From the IMG/VR virus record IMGVR_UViG_3300027805_000070, positions 1-26,965 of that record: a stretch of 26,965 nucleotides of DNA, one strand, 5' to 3'. Position 1 is the stretch's first letter. Each line of letters begins with the position of its first letter. A program made the position numbers and the translations under genes. A model generated the notes under the pieces. The model worked only from the letters and a program-made list of their open reading frames with translations, had not been told where the DNA came from and did not search any database. Source of the stretch: a virus. Of this stretch, positions 5,599 to 13,383 are shown one piece after another.

Positions 5599-7460
5599 TG
5601 AAACCTATTTTCCTTGACTTTGAAACAGAAGGCATTGAGGCTCGACCTAAGTACCCTCCTAAACCTGTAGGGCTTGCGATATATGACCCTGAAAATGAGT
5701 ACCCCAATGGCTACCTAGCGTTTGACCACCTGCATGGCAACAACTCAACTTGGCAAGAAGTCAACGAGATTCTTACAAGGATTTACGCAGGTAAACGAGA
5801 TGTTTGTTTTCACAATGCTATGTTTGACCTTGACGTTATTGATACTCATTTTGAGCTTCCTATTCCTAACGCCAATCGTTTGCATGACACACTTATTCTT
5901 GCGTTTTTGCATGACCCACATGTACGGTCTTTGTCATTAAAAGATTTAGTTGTTACATGGAACTTGGCTACACCTGATGAGCGCGATGAGTTGAAGGAAT
6001 GGATTACTACTCATGTGCCTGAGGCAAAGAAAAAGAAATCAACATGGGGTGCTTACATTAGCAAAGGGCCTGTTGAATTAGTAGGCCGATACGCTGAGGC
6101 TGACGTACGGCTTACATCACAGTTGTATGAATTCCTTATTTCAAAAGTTTTACCAGATCAACAAGTTGCTTATATTCGTGAGATGGAACTAATTCCAGTG
6201 TTACTTGAAAACTCACGTCTAGGAGTTCGAGTTGACCGTGAAGGGTTACTTGCTGCAAAAGAGCAAGCAATAATAGACATTGAAAAATGTACTGTTTGGA
6301 TCCGCGCATTGTTTAATTCTCCTGAGTTAAATGTAGACAGCGATCAGCAGCTGGTTGAATGTATTTATCAGTCGGAGCATTGGAACAAAAATAAAAAGTG
6401 GCCTACCACAGACAAAGGCCAATTACAGGCTACTAAAGAAGCTTTGGAGGAAATGCTAACCAATCCACTTTTGCAAGGAGTATTACGGTACCGCGCTAAC
6501 TTATCAACTTGCTTATCTACATTTATAGAACCGTGGCTTGTAGCATCGCAAGAGACAGGTCGTATATATACCAATTGGAACTCAGTTAGAGGTGAACGTG
6601 GTGGCACTAGAACCGGTAGATTAAGCTCTACACCTAACTTTCAGAATGCACCAGTAAGGTATCCTAAAATTGTATCTGAAAATGCTACCAGTGGTATGGG
6701 TAAAAACGAGATTGTAATACCTGAAGAGCTTGGCTTATCGCCATTGCCTTTAATTCGTAGCTTTATTTTGCCTGATGAAGGTCATCAATTAGTTGCATGT
6801 GACTTTAACGCTCAAGAGCTTCGTATCTTTGCACACTTTGAAGGTGGCAATCTTATGAAGCAATACCAAGAAGATGCTCGTGCTGACTTGCATACTTACG
6901 CAGCAAATCTTATGACAAAGGCAGCAGGTGTACCTATATCTCGTACGTACAGTAAAGGCGTAAGCTTTGCCATTCTTTACGGTGCTGGCCCTAAGAAAAT
7001 TAGTGAAATGCTTGAGGTAGACTACGAAATGGCAAAAACACTAATGGATTCATACACCACGGCTGTGGCGCCGGGTCTTAAAGATATGCAAGCAACTATG
7101 CGTACGCGGTATAAGTTAAACCAACCTTTGAAAACTATTGGCGGTCGCATGGTGATGATGGAGCCACCTAAGATTATCAATGGCAGACGCCGTGAGTTTG
7201 ACTACAAAGGCGTTAATCTTTTGATTCAAGGTTCTGCTGCTGATCAAGCTAAGCAAGCCATGTTAGATTACCAAAAGAAAAGAAATGGTAGCAGGTTGCT
7301 TTTAAGTGTGCATGATGAACTTGTTATCAGCGCGCCAAAAGAACATATTGAACGTGAGGCAAACTGTCTTATGGACGCTATGTGCAATGCAGTGCAAATG
7401 GAAGTACCAATGGTAAGCGATTACAAAGTTGGCGATACTTATCAAGAGGTAAAAGGATGA
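5598..7460 (+). CDS. family A DNA polymerase with 3'-5' exonuclease domain
   Basis: A 620-residue DNA replication polymerase. ATG 5598 overlaps the previous TAA and gives MKPIFLDFETEG; an in-frame upstream start at 5568 lies inside the lipoprotein gene. The 3'-5' exonuclease has ExoI D7/E9, ExoII N73/D76 (FHNAMFD) and ExoIII Y165/D169 (YAEAD). The polymerase domain has GTRTGRLSSTPNFQN (about 336-350), motif A with D402 and E407 (ACDFNAQELR), motif B R449-K453-F457-Y461 (RTYSKGVSFAILYG) and motif C H572-D573-E574. F457 sits where E. coli Pol I has F762 and T7 has Tyr. There is no 5'-3' nuclease domain, as in T7-like phage polymerases. All catalytic residues are present. Confidence 0.96.
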   Translation: MKPIFLDFETEGIEARPKYPPKPVGLAIYDPENEYPNGYLAFDHLHGNNSTWQEVNEILTRIYAGKRDVCFHNAMFDLDVIDTHFELPIPNANRLHDTLILAFLHDPHVRSLSLKDLVVTWNLATPDERDELKEWITTHVPEAKKKKSTWGAYISKGPVELVGRYAEADVRLTSQLYEFLISKVLPDQQVAYIREMELIPVLLENSRLGVRVDREGLLAAKEQAIIDIEKCTVWIRALFNSPELNVDSDQQLVECIYQSEHWNKNKKWPTTDKGQLQATKEALEEMLTNPLLQGVLRYRANLSTCLSTFIEPWLVASQETGRIYTNWNSVRGERGGTRTGRLSSTPNFQNAPVRYPKIVSENATSGMGKNEIVIPEELGLSPLPLIRSFILPDEGHQLVACDFNAQELRIFAHFEGGNLMKQYQEDARADLHTYAANLMTKAAGVPISRTYSKGVSFAILYGAGPKKISEMLEVDYEMAKTLMDSYTTAVAPGLKDMQATMRTRYKLNQPLKTIGGRMVMMEPPKIINGRRREFDYKGVNLLIQGSAADQAKQAMLDYQKKRNGSRLLLSVHDELVISAPKEHIEREANCLMDAMCNAVQMEVPMVSDYKVGDTYQEVKG

Positions 7461-7612
7461 TACAACCAATTCGATTACGCATACCTAGAACTAAACTATC
7501 TAGTCAACGTAGGCAGCATTCTAAAGAGTGGTCACTTTACATTCGTTATCAAGAGTTTAAAGTGCGTATGAAGTACGGGCGCCGTAGCCCTATTCACTGG
7601 TGGAGAAAATAA
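7457..7612 (+). CDS. hypothetical 51-residue basic protein
   Basis: Begins at ATG 7457, overlapping the polymerase TGA (7457-7460). The product (MIQPIRLRIPRTKLSSQRRQ ... RSPIHWWRK) is very rich in Arg and Lys and contains WSLYIRYQEFKVRMKYG. The frame is open further upstream inside the polymerase gene, but only this start fits the coupled layout. Strong basicity suggests nucleic-acid binding; no family recognised. Confidence 0.5.
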   Translation: MIQPIRLRIPRTKLSSQRRQHSKEWSLYIRYQEFKVRMKYGRRSPIHWWRK

Positions 7613-7743
7613 TGATCAATTTTATAGCAGGCATTGTAGTGGGCTTTTTTGTAGCAACGTATGGCGTAAGTGGCGTAGCTACAGCGCTTGACAAAGGCAT
7701 TACAGCAGTTAAACAGATTAACGTAACCGTGGAGCAAAAATGA
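7612..7743 (+). CDS. small membrane-anchored hypothetical protein
   Basis: A 43-residue protein (MINFIAGIVVGFFVATYG...) with one N-terminal transmembrane helix at about residues 3-22 and a short polar tail (DKGITAVKQINVTVEQK). It is embedded in the coupled chain: its ATG overlaps the previous TAA, and its TGA overlaps the next ATG (7740-7743). Function unknown. Confidence 0.55.
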   Translation: MINFIAGIVVGFFVATYGVSGVATALDKGITAVKQINVTVEQK

Positions 7744-7946
7744 AATCGCTAAAGCCATACCCAGAGTTTTACACTTCAACAACGCCTATTTCGCGTGAGT
7801 CATTGTCAAATCTGGCAAACGCTCTATCTGACTTACGAGATGAAGATGGTTTACCTATTGGCATTAACCCAGCAAACATTCTACAAGAATGGATTATTGA
7901 AATGTACCCTGAAGCTGTTAAAAACGTGTGGAAGAAAATCAAATGA
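7740..7946 (+). CDS. hypothetical phage protein
   Basis: A 68-residue soluble protein (MKSLKPYPEFYTSTTPISRE) with a helical middle (LSNLANALSDLRDE) and an IILEW-like helix near the end (ILQEWIIEMYPEAVKNVWKK). No motif recognised. It overlaps both neighbours by ATGA junctions, which supports expression as part of the polymerase-nuclease operon. Confidence 0.6.
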   Translation: MKSLKPYPEFYTSTTPISRESLSNLANALSDLRDEDGLPIGINPANILQEWIIEMYPEAVKNVWKKIK

Positions 7947-8230
7947 CTAGCGACTTTCAAAGAGCGTTTCTTGCAAAAGGCGTAGGTAATAAGCTATTTA
8001 CGCAAGAAGAGTTTGATGCTGAGCTTCAAGCAGCACAAGCAGAGATTGTGGCAATGGCAATTCAGGCAACTAAAGAAGCTGTTGTCATTGAGCGTCAAGC
8101 TTGCGCACAAATTGTAGAAGACATCACTAAAGATATTGTCGAAGGCACAGAGAATCGTGATCACATTATCATTACACTTCGTGAAATAGCAGAAGCAATT
8201 CGTAACCGTATTCCACAACAAAGGCAATAA
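7943..8230 (+). CDS. hypothetical phage protein, helical
   Basis: A 95-residue protein. ATG 7943 overlaps the upstream TGA and is preferred to the in-frame GTG at 7928. Residues 20-92 are predicted long amphipathic helices rich in Glu, Gln and Ala (EFDAELQAAQAEIVAMAIQA), with a single Cys at about 54 (RQACAQIVED). This resembles small coiled-coil accessory proteins common in phage early operons. The end overlaps the nuclease start by one base. Confidence 0.6.
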   Translation: MTSDFQRAFLAKGVGNKLFTQEEFDAELQAAQAEIVAMAIQATKEAVVIERQACAQIVEDITKDIVEGTENRDHIIITLREIAEAIRNRIPQQRQ

Positions 8231-8865
8231 TGAGCTTCTCAAACTCCTCCATTAAGCTTTACGAAACTTGCCCGTTTAAGTATAAGTTGCAAAGAATTGA
8301 TGGCTTTCAAGAGCCAACTGGCACTGCTGCTGAACGTGGCAAAATGATTCATGCAGAATTAGAAACAGCGTTAATTGCTTTACCAGTCTATTCTGAAGTA
8401 ACTGAATATTGGGAGCCATTCATTAACGAGCTTAAAGCTATGGGCGCTAAACCTGAAGTCGAGCTTGGTTTTACTAAGGATTGGGAGCCGTGTGCGTTTA
8501 CGGCGAGCGAGGTTTGGCTACGTGGAGTCCTAGACGTCCTTAGTTTAAATAATAACATTGCCTATGTTGCTGACTGGAAAACAGGTAAAGAACGTGATTA
8601 TGAAGAGCAGGTCAAGCTATACGCTGCAATGGTCATGGGAACTTATCCAGAGATTGATGAAGTCAAACTTGAGATTCTCTATGTAGATCTTAAGAAGAAA
8701 GTAAGCTATGGCACCATTAAGCGTACTGACTTTGAAGGCTTACGTGATTGGATTACCAGCCGCATTCTTAAGATCGAGGCAGACGATATTTACGCGCCAA
8801 AGCCAAGCTTTAATTGCAAATGGTGCCACTTCCGTAAAGACAATGGAGGTCCTTGCCGGTGGTAA
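8230..8865 (+). CDS. PD-(D/E)XK nuclease, Cas4/RecB-like with Fe-S cysteines
   Basis: A 211-residue nuclease. The visible RecB/Cas4-type motifs are H41 (RGKMIHAELE), D102 (RGVLDVL), D115-x-K117 (VADWKTGK) and Q127 with Y131 (EEQVKLYA). Cys14 (YETCPFKYK) and the C-terminal C196, C199 and C209 (CKWCHFRKDNGGPC) reproduce the one-plus-three cysteine pattern that holds a 4Fe-4S cluster in Cas4 and AddB. Such phage proteins are 5'-3' or 3'-5' exonucleases used in recombination or DNA end processing. There are no CRISPR genes or array, and the next genes are a VRR-NUC protein and a helicase, so a replication/recombination role is most likely. The start overlaps the upstream TAA (TAATG). Confidence 0.88.
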   Translation: MSFSNSSIKLYETCPFKYKLQRIDGFQEPTGTAAERGKMIHAELETALIALPVYSEVTEYWEPFINELKAMGAKPEVELGFTKDWEPCAFTASEVWLRGVLDVLSLNNNIAYVADWKTGKERDYEEQVKLYAAMVMGTYPEIDEVKLEILYVDLKKKVSYGTIKRTDFEGLRDWITSRILKIEADDIYAPKPSFNCKWCHFRKDNGGPCRW

Positions 8866-8867
8866 CC

Positions 8868-9143
8868 ATGTTATTGGAACGTCATCTTGAGCAGTATTTC
8901 TCTGCTGCTTGCAAAAAGCGTGGGTTGCTTACTTTAAAGCTACATGTTAGATTTGCAAGAGGGTGGCCAGATCGTATTGTAGCATTGCCTAATGGTAAAA
9001 CCTTATGGGTTGAACTTAAAAGGCCAGGGGGTAAAACTACGCCACTCCAAGATAAGGTTCATAAGGATTTGAAAGATCGTGGCCATATAGTCCATGTCAT
9101 TGACAGCAAAGAAGGGATCGATAGTGTTCTGGGAACCCCATGA
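8868..9143 (+). CDS. VRR-NUC domain nuclease
   Basis: A 91-residue stand-alone VRR-NUC domain, the usual phage length. E4/E8 (LERHLEQY), D35 (RGWPDRIV) and E49-x-K51 (WVELKRPGGK) followed by Q61 are the expected PD-(D/E)XK-type catalytic residues. The start is uncertain: ATG 8868 matches the family N-terminus, but GTG 8859 has a GGAGG (8845-8849) nine bases upstream and would add three residues. The family cleaves branched or flap DNA, or acts as a helicase partner; phage copies are very often next to the SNF2-like helicase, as here. Confidence 0.88.
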   Translation: MLLERHLEQYFSAACKKRGLLTLKLHVRFARGWPDRIVALPNGKTLWVELKRPGGKTTPLQDKVHKDLKDRGHIVHVIDSKEGIDSVLGTP

Positions 9144-10512
9144 ATATCAAAAAGAAGCAGTAAAGTTTCTGGTCGAGCGTGGCTCTGCCAGCTTATGGCT
9201 AGACCCAGGGCTTGGCAAGACAGCCATTGTCTTATCAGCTTACAAGATTTTACGCACTAAAGGCGCTGTAAAAAAGATGCTGGTGATTGCGCCGCTTCGA
9301 CCTGTCTATGGCGTATGGCCTACTGAGGTTAAAAAGTGGGAACAGTTTGAGCACTATTCTGTTGGTGTACTCCATGGCGGCCAAAAAGAAAAAGTCTTAA
9401 AGCAAAATCACGATATCTACGTTATCAATTTTGAAGGCCTAAACTGGCTTGCAGCCAAAATGAATGGCAAAGACTGGCCTTTTGAAATCTTGGTTGTTGA
9501 TGAGATTTCTTATATGAAGAATACACAGACACTACGATTCAAAACTTTAAAGCCGTTGTTGAATAAGTTTGATCGCCGCTGGGGCCTCACTGGTTCACCC
9601 GCGCCCAATAGCCTATTAGACATATTTGGCCCACAGCTTGTGATTGACCAAGGGGCTACATTTGGCCCGTATATATCAAGATTTCGTACCGAGTACTTTT
9701 ATCCTTCCGGCTATGGTGGCTATGAGTGGAAACTAATGCCTGATGGAGAGGCTAGGATCCAAGCAAAATTAGAAGGTAAGGTATTACGCATGGCAGCGCT
9801 TGACCATTTGGATTTGCCTGAGTTGGCTTACAACGATGTCAAAATAGATCTACCTGCAAGCGCCAAAAAGATTTACGATGAGTTTGAAAAGTCTTTGACC
9901 ATTCAACTTAAAGAAGGCGATGTGACTGCAGTTAACGCAGCGGTTGCTGTAATGAAAGGTCAACAAATAGCAAATGGAGGATCTTATCTTGATTCAGATG
10001 CTGGAGCAGATAGAAAAACTACACACATACATGACGCCAAAACTGATGCAGTGGTTGAGCTGGTTGAGGAGTTGTCCGGACAGCCTTGCATTATTGGGTA
10101 TCATTTTGCTCATGATCTTGAGCGCTTAAAGAAAGTATTCCCAAACGCGCCAATCATTGGATCAGGCGTTGTTGGTGAAAAGTTAGACAAAATTATCGAG
10201 GATTGGAATAATGGCAATACACCAGTTCTCTTAGCCCATCCAATGTCAGCAGGTCACGGCCTTAATTTACAAGGCGCAGGTCATGCTGTCATTTGGTATT
10301 CTTTGACTTGGTCATTGGAAGTCTATGAGCAGTTTATTCGCAGACTCTGGAGACAAGGTCAAAAGAATCACATAATGGTCCATCATATTATTGCAAAAGA
10401 TACTATTGATGAAGCCATTATGCTTGCAGTACGTCGCAAAGACAAGACGCAACAAAATTTGCTGAATGCCGTGCGCGACTATATTCAACGTGATAAAATA
10501 GAATCTGCTTGA
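9124..10512 (+). CDS. SNF2-like superfamily 2 helicase/ATPase
   Basis: A 462-residue DEAD/H-box ATPase. I prefer GTG 9124, which has AAGGGA (9112-9117) six bases upstream and gives FWEPHEYQKEAVKFL, the usual start of the phage family; ATG 9094 would add ten unusual residues. Walker A is DPGLGKT (27-33), motif II VVDEIS (D126/E127), motif III TGSP (156-159), and motifs V/VI are GHGLNLQGA (377-385) and QFIRRLWRQGQ (403-413) with the arginine finger. It likely remodels or unwinds DNA in replication or recombination. It overlaps the VRR-NUC gene by 20 bases, implying translational coupling and joint function. Confidence 0.9.
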   Translation: MFWEPHEYQKEAVKFLVERGSASLWLDPGLGKTAIVLSAYKILRTKGAVKKMLVIAPLRPVYGVWPTEVKKWEQFEHYSVGVLHGGQKEKVLKQNHDIYVINFEGLNWLAAKMNGKDWPFEILVVDEISYMKNTQTLRFKTLKPLLNKFDRRWGLTGSPAPNSLLDIFGPQLVIDQGATFGPYISRFRTEYFYPSGYGGYEWKLMPDGEARIQAKLEGKVLRMAALDHLDLPELAYNDVKIDLPASAKKIYDEFEKSLTIQLKEGDVTAVNAAVAVMKGQQIANGGSYLDSDAGADRKTTHIHDAKTDAVVELVEELSGQPCIIGYHFAHDLERLKKVFPNAPIIGSGVVGEKLDKIIEDWNNGNTPVLLAHPMSAGHGLNLQGAGHAVIWYSLTWSLEVYEQFIRRLWRQGQKNHIMVHHIIAKDTIDEAIMLAVRRKDKTQQNLLNAVRDYIQRDKIESA

Positions 10513-10572
10513 TTGATTATTGAAAAGAAACTATGAATCATACTCTCAACTTTACTTTACTAGGAGCACATT

Positions 10573-10788
10573 ATGCCTGCTAATAACCGCATGCACGTTA
10601 AAAAAGCCGCTGTCATCACTGTAGTCGCAGGTGAAAACCCAAAGCGTAAGGGTACTTTATCTTTTACGCGCTTTAACTTATATCGCACTGGCATGACTGT
10701 TGGTGAATACATTGCAGCAGGTGGTCGTTCTGGTGACATCAACTATGATGTAGCAGCTGGTCACATTACTGTCACACACGCAGGGTAA
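10573..10788 (+). CDS. conserved small phage protein, unknown function
   Basis: A 71-residue protein with AGGAG (10561-10565) seven bases before ATG. Sequence: basic beta-rich N-terminus (KKAAVITVVAGENPKRKGTL), then RFNLYRTGMTVGEYIAAGG (about 33-51) and GDINYDVAAGHITV (about 54-67). I recall the GMTVxEYI...DIxxDxxxGxI pattern from short phage proteins, without known function. It lies between the helicase operon and the putative base-modification genes, three bases upstream of the latter. Confidence 0.7.
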   Translation: MPANNRMHVKKAAVITVVAGENPKRKGTLSFTRFNLYRTGMTVGEYIAAGGRSGDINYDVAAGHITVTHAG

Positions 10789-10791
10789 ACC

Positions 10792-11682
10792 ATGAATATC
10801 CTTATCACCGGCGTTACCGAAACGCATATCAATCATCCAGATAGAGCAGGCTCTACCAAGTTTATCTCTATTCCTGAGCTAATGTCCGATGGCTTTACAA
10901 AACTAGGACATCAGGTTGACCATCGCGCCGTTGAGCTAGGAGAAGATTTAAGCATATACGACAAAGTCTTTGTGTATTTATACCCATTGGATAAAAATGC
11001 AGTTGATCCAGCTGGTGCTGTATATGCTTTGGCACAAAGAAAAGATGCGTATGTTTGCTTAGATGATTGGTCATTCCAAAAAATATTACCCACATGGAAA
11101 GATGACATTGACATGGAAGACATTCAGTCACGTACATGGTTAGCGCCCCTTTTTCCATGGGGCAATATTGCCAAAATGAATTTACCTGTAGCAAAAATTC
11201 AAGCATGGGACCCATCACCACTTTATGTTATGCCACCTGTTCACAAGGTAGCGTGGAAACAACGTAAAGCTGAGTGGTACAACGCTTCACTTTCAAAAGA
11301 TTCGCATGAATGGGCAGCAAAGCAAGAACTTATGTGGCCTGTTCATGCGATTGGTGGAAAGTCTCTTGGCCAACCACGCATACTTGAATCTGATGTTGTA
11401 TGGCAATATGGTTCTTATAAAGGTGTGTTATGCCCAACCTATTCACATGCAGGTTGCGGTTGGTGGCGAGTTAGATACTTGCACGCTGCTGCAGCAGGTT
11501 GTGTGCTAGGTGGCAACCCTTTAGAATTAAATATGATTGGTCCATCTTATAGCTTTACATTAAAAGGCCTTGAAATGATGGATGATGAAAACCTAGAGCA
11601 TTTGGCTGGTTTGCAAGCAATGGATTTAAAACATGCAACACTTGCCAAAACATTGGCAAACTTAGAAAGCTTCCTAAAATGA
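10792..11682 (+). CDS. putative GT-B-fold glycosyltransferase (possible DNA base modification)
   Basis: A 296-residue protein. The N-terminus MNILITGVTETHINHPDRAG, then ISIPELMSDGFTKLGHQVDH, looks like the first Rossmann half of a GT-B enzyme. The C-terminal YKGVLCPTYSHAGCGWWRVR (209-228) with LHAAAAGCVLGGNP (230-243) resembles the nucleotide-sugar binding region of GT4-like transferases, where a small-residue AAG loop follows a charged helix. No DXD motif is obvious, as expected for GT-B. It is directly followed by a nucleotide kinase fusion and a hydroxymethylase, so transfer of a sugar to hydroxymethylated DNA bases is a reasonable inference; a virion or envelope sugar substrate is the alternative. 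The fold call is by eye. Confidence 0.55.
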   Translation: MNILITGVTETHINHPDRAGSTKFISIPELMSDGFTKLGHQVDHRAVELGEDLSIYDKVFVYLYPLDKNAVDPAGAVYALAQRKDAYVCLDDWSFQKILPTWKDDIDMEDIQSRTWLAPLFPWGNIAKMNLPVAKIQAWDPSPLYVMPPVHKVAWKQRKAEWYNASLSKDSHEWAAKQELMWPVHAIGGKSLGQPRILESDVVWQYGSYKGVLCPTYSHAGCGWWRVRYLHAAAAGCVLGGNPLELNMIGPSYSFTLKGLEMMDDENLEHLAGLQAMDLKHATLAKTLANLESFLK

Positions 11683-12620
11683 TCCTAATACTTGAAGGCC
11701 CAGATGGTGCCGGAAAGACAACCCTTGCTGAGACGCTGCGACAGCGTTTTCAGAATAATGGTATGGTCCATATAGTTAAACACGGCCCTTACACAGGCGT
11801 TGAGCCTGAGCATCTTTGCCGTATTTACTTTAGAGCAATGTCACCTGCATTAACGTTTGATGACATTGTTATCATGGATCGGTCATGGATTTCTGAGCCA
11901 ATTTATGGTGAAGTCTATCGCAATGGCGCCAATCGTATTGACACACCTCGAAAGCGTATGCTTGAACGTGTTGCGTTATCAAGAGGCGCAGTGGTTATCC
12001 ATTGCCAACCTGATTTTGAGGTTTGCGCTGAAACATTTGAAAAGCGTACTGAAGAAGAATACCTTGATGACATTAGCCAGCTTGAGCAAGTGTATAACGA
12101 ATACGAAGCGTTGCCGTTGATTACCAACTTACCTACAGTGCACTATGACTACACACGTGATACTGTAGATGAGTTACTACATAAGATAGAAACAGTGTCA
12201 ATAAAGAATGAGGCGTCAGGAGGTGGATGCTTTAAACAAGGTAACATATTGATGCTATGCGATAAGGGCCCCAGAACTAACGTACGTGCCTCTGCAGTGG
12301 TCATTCCATTCATTAACTTCCTTGACAATGATGGCCCTAGTCGTATGCTGGCAGACGCACTTGAGTATGAAGGCGTTACTGAAAAAGAGCTTTACTGGAT
12401 TAACACACAAACTTATCAAGGCACACCAACCGAGCCTGAGTTTATTGAGAAATTGAAACCAAGCAAGATTTTTGCATTGGGCAATAATGCCTACACATGG
12501 GCATTAAATAATAATGTGAAAGCAATAAAATTACCACCACCGCTACATCATATGCAGCATTACCCTAACCAACCTTATTTGATCATGGAATCTGACAATG
12601 GAAACTTCAATAATCTATAA
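11679..12620 (+). CDS. P-loop nucleotide kinase fused to a uracil-DNA-glycosylase-fold domain
   Basis: A 313-residue two-domain protein. Residues 1-172 are thymidylate-kinase-like: P-loop GPDGAGKT (7-14), DRSWISEPIYGEVYR (67-81) where dNMP kinases have their DR(Y/S) motif, and a lid-like KRTEEEY (122-128). Residues 188-302 match the uracil-DNA glycosylase superfamily pattern: NILMLCDKGP (189-198), DGPSRMLADALEYEGV (218-233), LYWINTQ (238-244), FIEKLKPSKIFALGNNA (255-271) and HHMQHYP (290-296). The usual GExPG and HPS catalytic motifs are replaced, so glycosylase activity is doubtful. Between a GT-like gene (ATGA overlap) and a dCMP-hydroxymethylase-like gene, it may phosphorylate a modified nucleotide or base and then process it. 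Confidence 0.75.
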   Translation: MILILEGPDGAGKTTLAETLRQRFQNNGMVHIVKHGPYTGVEPEHLCRIYFRAMSPALTFDDIVIMDRSWISEPIYGEVYRNGANRIDTPRKRMLERVALSRGAVVIHCQPDFEVCAETFEKRTEEEYLDDISQLEQVYNEYEALPLITNLPTVHYDYTRDTVDELLHKIETVSIKNEASGGGCFKQGNILMLCDKGPRTNVRASAVVIPFINFLDNDGPSRMLADALEYEGVTEKELYWINTQTYQGTPTEPEFIEKLKPSKIFALGNNAYTWALNNNVKAIKLPPPLHHMQHYPNQPYLIMESDNGNFNNL

Positions 12621-13383
12621 TGAGCCCGATCTCATTCAACTATACCAATGTCTAGAGCAGTACGGGCATTGGACTGAGCCAAGAGGCGAAAAGACTCTTG
12701 AGATCGAAAACTTTACTTACACAGTAGGGCCACGTGTAAGATTTAATTCTTTCAAAGGCCGCAACTTCAACCTTAAGTATCTTAAGCGCGAAATGGCTTG
12801 GTATATTAATGCAGACCCGCATGACTTATCTATTGCTGAGCATGCAGCGCAGTGGGGCAAAGTTGTTGCAAATGGAAAGCTCAATAGCAACTATGGTTCA
12901 TATTGGTTTGGCTGTTATGGCGTTAAGTATATTACCAGTACGCTTTCAAAAGATCCAATGAGTCGCCGTGCTGTTATACCTATGTATGGCACTGACGATG
13001 ATCACATGGACAAAGACGCTAAAGATGTGCCATGTACTATTGCAATTGAGTTCAGAATACGTAATGGCAGGCTAAATACACGTGCCATCATGCGTTCTCA
13101 GGACATCCTTTGGGGTATGGGTAATGATCTACCCACATTTAGTTTCCTCCAAGAGATCGTAGCAACACTTTTAAACTTGCAAGTAGGCACACTCACTGTT
13201 TCAGTTGGTTCGTTCCACGTTTATGAATCTCGCTTTGAGATGTTTCAAAACATTCTAAAAGAAAATACGCATGAGGCTATTGCTGATAAACCACCTATGA
13301 TTGGTCGTTTTGAAGCACATAACCTTATTGAAAAATCCATCAACCCTTCCTTCGAGTTCTCAAAATGGCTAATGAATATATAA
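12598..13383 (+). CDS. thymidylate-synthase-family nucleotide hydroxymethylase, T4 dCMP-hydroxymethylase-like
   Basis: A 261-residue enzyme that overlaps the kinase gene by 23 bases. Conserved elements: E65 (KREMAWY), NSNYG (96-100), SRR (122-124), nucleophile C146 (DVPCTIAIEF), R166/S167/D169 (MRSQDILWG), N176-D177 and VGSFHVY (203-209). As I remember it, T4 gp42 has the same NSNYG, SRR, MRSxDvxxGxxND and VGSLHVY blocks. D177 falls where thymidylate synthase has the Asn that selects dUMP; Asp there selects dCMP. The predicted reaction is dCMP plus methylene-tetrahydrofolate to 5-hydroxymethyl-dCMP. A dUMP substrate is not excluded. Expected role: supply of modified nucleotides for phage DNA. 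Confidence 0.85.
   Translation: METSIIYNEPDLIQLYQCLEQYGHWTEPRGEKTLEIENFTYTVGPRVRFNSFKGRNFNLKYLKREMAWYINADPHDLSIAEHAAQWGKVVANGKLNSNYGSYWFGCYGVKYITSTLSKDPMSRRAVIPMYGTDDDHMDKDAKDVPCTIAIEFRIRNGRLNTRAIMRSQDILWGMGNDLPTFSFLQEIVATLLNLQVGTLTVSVGSFHVYESRFEMFQNILKENTHEAIADKPPMIGRFEAHNLIEKSINPSFEFSKWLMNI

Noticed and set aside
8230-8865. Cas4-like protein as evidence of a phage CRISPR-Cas system
   Set aside because: No Cas1, Cas2 or effector gene and no repeat-spacer array in the window; solitary Cas4/RecB-like nucleases are common in phage recombination modules.
10533-10583. 16-codon ORF (MNHTLNFTLLGAHYAC) before the 10573 gene
   Set aside because: Very short, weak RBS, ends inside the next gene in another frame; it might be a leader peptide but nothing supports it beyond being open.
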